A stretch of DNA of 64,000 nucleotides from Motiliproteus sp041586735 (GTDB lineage: Bacteria > Pseudomonadota > Gammaproteobacteria > Pseudomonadales > Balneatricaceae), in contig JBFGZQ010000003.1 in the NCBI GenBank assembly GCA_041586735.1, positions 1 to 64,000 on the forward strand, written 5' to 3'. A program made the translations under genes and the position numbers. How positions within the stretch are numbered: position 1 is the stretch's first letter; each line of letters starts with the position of its first letter. The notes beneath the pieces are model-generated. The model had not been told where the DNA came from, made no database searches, and worked only from the letters and a program-made list of their open reading frames with translations. This document shows positions 62,071 to 64,000 of this stretch, in pieces.

Positions 62071-63174
62071 ATGATTATCAATGACCACAAACTTCCCGAC
62101 CTACCGCCTCCTAACAGCGCTTCTGGCGTCATTGGCTGGTTGCGCGTTAATCTGTTTTCCACCCCCTTCTACTCGGTGCTGACGCTGGTGGTCGGTTACC
62201 TGTTGTGGGCTACATTGATACCGGCCTTCCAATGGGTGTTTATCGATTCTGACTGGGTGGGCGACAGCCGTGATGCCTGCAGCAGTGGCGGTGCTTGCTG
62301 GGTGTTTATCTCGGTGCGGCTGGAGCAGTTTATCTACGGTTTTTATCCCGAAGCGGAATACTGGCGTGTCAATATCCTGTTTGCGATGTTGGCCCTGCTG
62401 GTAGGCGCCCTGATCTACGAAGCTACGCCTAACAGAGGCTGGATCGCGGCTTTTTCGCTCAGCGTTTTCCCGCTCATCGCCTTCTTTCTGCTCTATGGCG
62501 GCTCGTTTGGACTGGCGGTGGTCGAAACCCACAAATGGGGCGGCCTGAGCCTGACCCTGGTACTGGCGTTGGTAGGGATAGTGGCATCGTTACCGATCGG
62601 CATCTTCCTGGCGCTGGGTCGACGCTCGGAGATGACCGTGGTGCGCAGTTTCTGCACCGTATTTATCGAGATGTGGCGCGGTGTGCCGCTGATTACTATT
62701 CTTTTTATGGCCTCGGTGATGCTGCCGCTGTTTGTACCCGAAGAGATCGATTTCGATAAGCTGCTGCGAGCACTGATCGGTATCACCCTATTCCAATCAG
62801 CCTATATGGCCGAGGTGATACGCGGCGGTCTGCAAGCGATCCCCAAAGGCCAGTATGAAGCGGCAGACGCACTGGGCTTGAGCTACTGGAAGAAGATGGG
62901 ACTGATCGTGCTGCCTCAGGCGCTGAAGATCATGATCCCCGGAATCGTCAATACCTTTATCGCGCTCTTCAAAGATACCTCACTGGTGCTGATTATCGGC
63001 CTGTTCGACCTGCTGGCGATTGTCCAGGCGGCGCTCTCAGACCCGAAGTGGTTAGGCTACTCGATCGAGGGTTACGCCTTTGTCGCCTTCGTGTTCTGGA
63101 TCTTCTGTTTCAGCATGTCACGCTACAGCCAGCACCTCGAACGTAAACTGCATACCGGCCAGGGTGCTCGCTAG
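62071..63174 (+). CDS. aapM: General L-amino acid ABC transporter permease AapM
   Basis: This protein of 367 residues has about eight helices, with the periplasmic loop CSSGGACWVFI after helix 1 and the EAA loop in KGQYEAADALGLSYWKKMGLIVLPQALKIMIPGI. It is of the AapM type (long N-terminal extension before the permease core). It starts 1 nt after the aapQ stop, so the two are tightly coupled. Confidence 0.95.
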   Translation: MIINDHKLPDLPPPNSASGVIGWLRVNLFSTPFYSVLTLVVGYLLWATLIPAFQWVFIDSDWVGDSRDACSSGGACWVFISVRLEQFIYGFYPEAEYWRVNILFAMLALLVGALIYEATPNRGWIAAFSLSVFPLIAFFLLYGGSFGLAVVETHKWGGLSLTLVLALVGIVASLPIGIFLALGRRSEMTVVRSFCTVFIEMWRGVPLITILFMASVMLPLFVPEEIDFDKLLRALIGITLFQSAYMAEVIRGGLQAIPKGQYEAADALGLSYWKKMGLIVLPQALKIMIPGIVNTFIALFKDTSLVLIIGLFDLLAIVQAALSDPKWLGYSIEGYAFVAFVFWIFCFSMSRYSQHLERKLHTGQGAR

Positions 63175-63208
63175 CACCCGACAGCGACAGGAATTCCAGG
63201 AGTCTGTG

Positions 63209-63979
63209 ATGTCAGGAAAAAACAGCAACGGCGCGATGAACATCGAAGATAAGGTGATGATTGAGCTCAATAACGTCAACAAATGGTACGGTAATTTTCA
63301 CGTCCTCAAGGATATCAATCTCAAGGTTCATAAAGGCGAGCGCATCGTAGTCTGTGGCCCTTCTGGCTCGGGAAAATCGACCATGATTCGCTGTCTGAAT
63401 CGCCTCGAAGTACATCAGACGGGTGACATCATTGTCGGCAATACCCTGCTGAACAATAATCTTAAGAACATCGAGACCATTCGTCGTGAAGTCGGCATGG
63501 TATTTCAGCACTTTAACCTGTTCCCGCATCTGACCGTGCTGGAGAACTGCGCCCTGGCGCCGATCTGGGTGCGCAAGACCCCGCGTAAAGAGGCCGAAGC
63601 CATCGCGATGAAATTTCTAGAGCGGGTGAAAATCCCCGAACAGGCGCACAAATACCCAGGACAGCTTTCCGGCGGTCAGCAGCAGCGCGTGGCTATCGCT
63701 CGCAGCCTGTGCATGAACCCGGAGGTGATGCTGTTTGATGAGCCGACCTCGGCACTGGATCCCGAGATGATCAAAGAGGTTCTCGACGTCATGATCGAGC
63801 TGGCCCAAGAGGGAATGACGATGATCTGCGTGACCCACGAGATGGGTTTCGCCAAGACCGTCGCCAACCGGGTTATTTTTATGGATGTCGGCCAGATTAT
63901 CGAGGAGAACGAACCCAACGCGTTCTTCGACAACCCACAGTCTGAACGGACCCAGCTATTCCTGAGTCAGATCTTGTAG
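63209..63979 (+). CDS. aapP: General L-amino acid ABC transporter ATPase AapP
   Basis: This ATPase has 256 residues from ATG 63209 (CCAGGAG 7 nt upstream; an open frame extends back into aapM). Walker A is GPSGSGKST, Q-loop VFQHFNLFPHLTV, signature LSGGQQQRVAIARSL, Walker B VMLFDEPTSALDP and H-loop VTHEMGFA. It is 34 nt after aapM and energises the AapQM importer. The window ends 21 nt after its stop. Confidence 0.96.
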   Translation: MSGKNSNGAMNIEDKVMIELNNVNKWYGNFHVLKDINLKVHKGERIVVCGPSGSGKSTMIRCLNRLEVHQTGDIIVGNTLLNNNLKNIETIRREVGMVFQHFNLFPHLTVLENCALAPIWVRKTPRKEAEAIAMKFLERVKIPEQAHKYPGQLSGGQQQRVAIARSLCMNPEVMLFDEPTSALDPEMIKEVLDVMIELAQEGMTMICVTHEMGFAKTVANRVIFMDVGQIIEENEPNAFFDNPQSERTQLFLSQIL

Positions 63980-64000
63980 CACCGAGCGGGTTATCCGACT

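Overview
The window looks like a chromosomal segment of a facultatively denitrifying, probably marine gammaproteobacterium. This rests on protein style: an E. coli-type XthA, a single-chain GcvP, SlyD with a His-rich tail, an FmdB-AspS pair, a menFDBCE cluster, a clade I (Tat-exported) NosZ and a LuxP homologue very close to the Vibrio protein. I cannot name a genus from sequence alone. No rRNA, tRNA or CRISPR array was seen.

Layout. 0-4.8 kb: an accessory island between two decayed IS256-family transposases. It carries a three-gene, translationally coupled minus-strand operon (PEGA/Sel1-repeat protein, DUF4105 lipoprotein, repetitive coiled-coil protein). 4.8-8 kb: an MscS-type channel and xthA. 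8-11.3 kb: a cobalamin-riboswitch-controlled btuB-tonB unit with its promoter. 11.4-12.3 kb: folD. 12.3-20.8 kb: nosRZDFYL plus a CusF-like copper protein, behind a perfect FNR-type palindrome. 21-26.4 kb: slyD, then a haem-copper oxidase-like operon (CuA subunit, catalytic subunit, Sco, membrane protein, FNT channel) behind an NsrR-like operator. The catalytic subunit has all six metal-ligand histidines, but the active-site Tyr is Asn, which suggests a nitric oxide reductase. 26.6-29.1 kb: a site-2 protease-like protein, a small orphan ORF and trhO. 29.5-38.7 kb: a branched-chain-type ABC importer, an AhpD-like protein and two acyl-CoA ligases, probably a carboxylic-acid uptake and activation unit. 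38.9-45.6 kb: menaquinone genes menF, D, B, C, E, without menH. 45.6-51 kb: katG, a hypothetical protein, aspS and fmdB on the minus strand. 51.2-54.3 kb: a LuxP homologue coupled to a LuxQ-like sensor whose kinase half is NarX/UhpB-type. 54.3-59 kb: a HIT protein, a FemAB-like acyltransferase and gcvP. 59.7-64 kb: a general amino-acid ABC importer aapJQMP behind a probable sigma-54 promoter.

How it works together. The central theme is anaerobic nitrogen-oxide respiration: menaquinone supply, a putative NO reductase with its own copper chaperone and an FNT anion channel, and complete N2O reductase maturation. Oxygen and NO control are visible as FNR-like and NsrR-like sites. The most unusual element is the LuxP/sensor-kinase pair. 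Every AI-2 contact residue I recall from Vibrio LuxP is kept, yet the kinase is not the Vibrio hybrid type, and no LuxU, LuxO or other response regulator lies next to it. This implies a differently wired AI-2-like signalling circuit.
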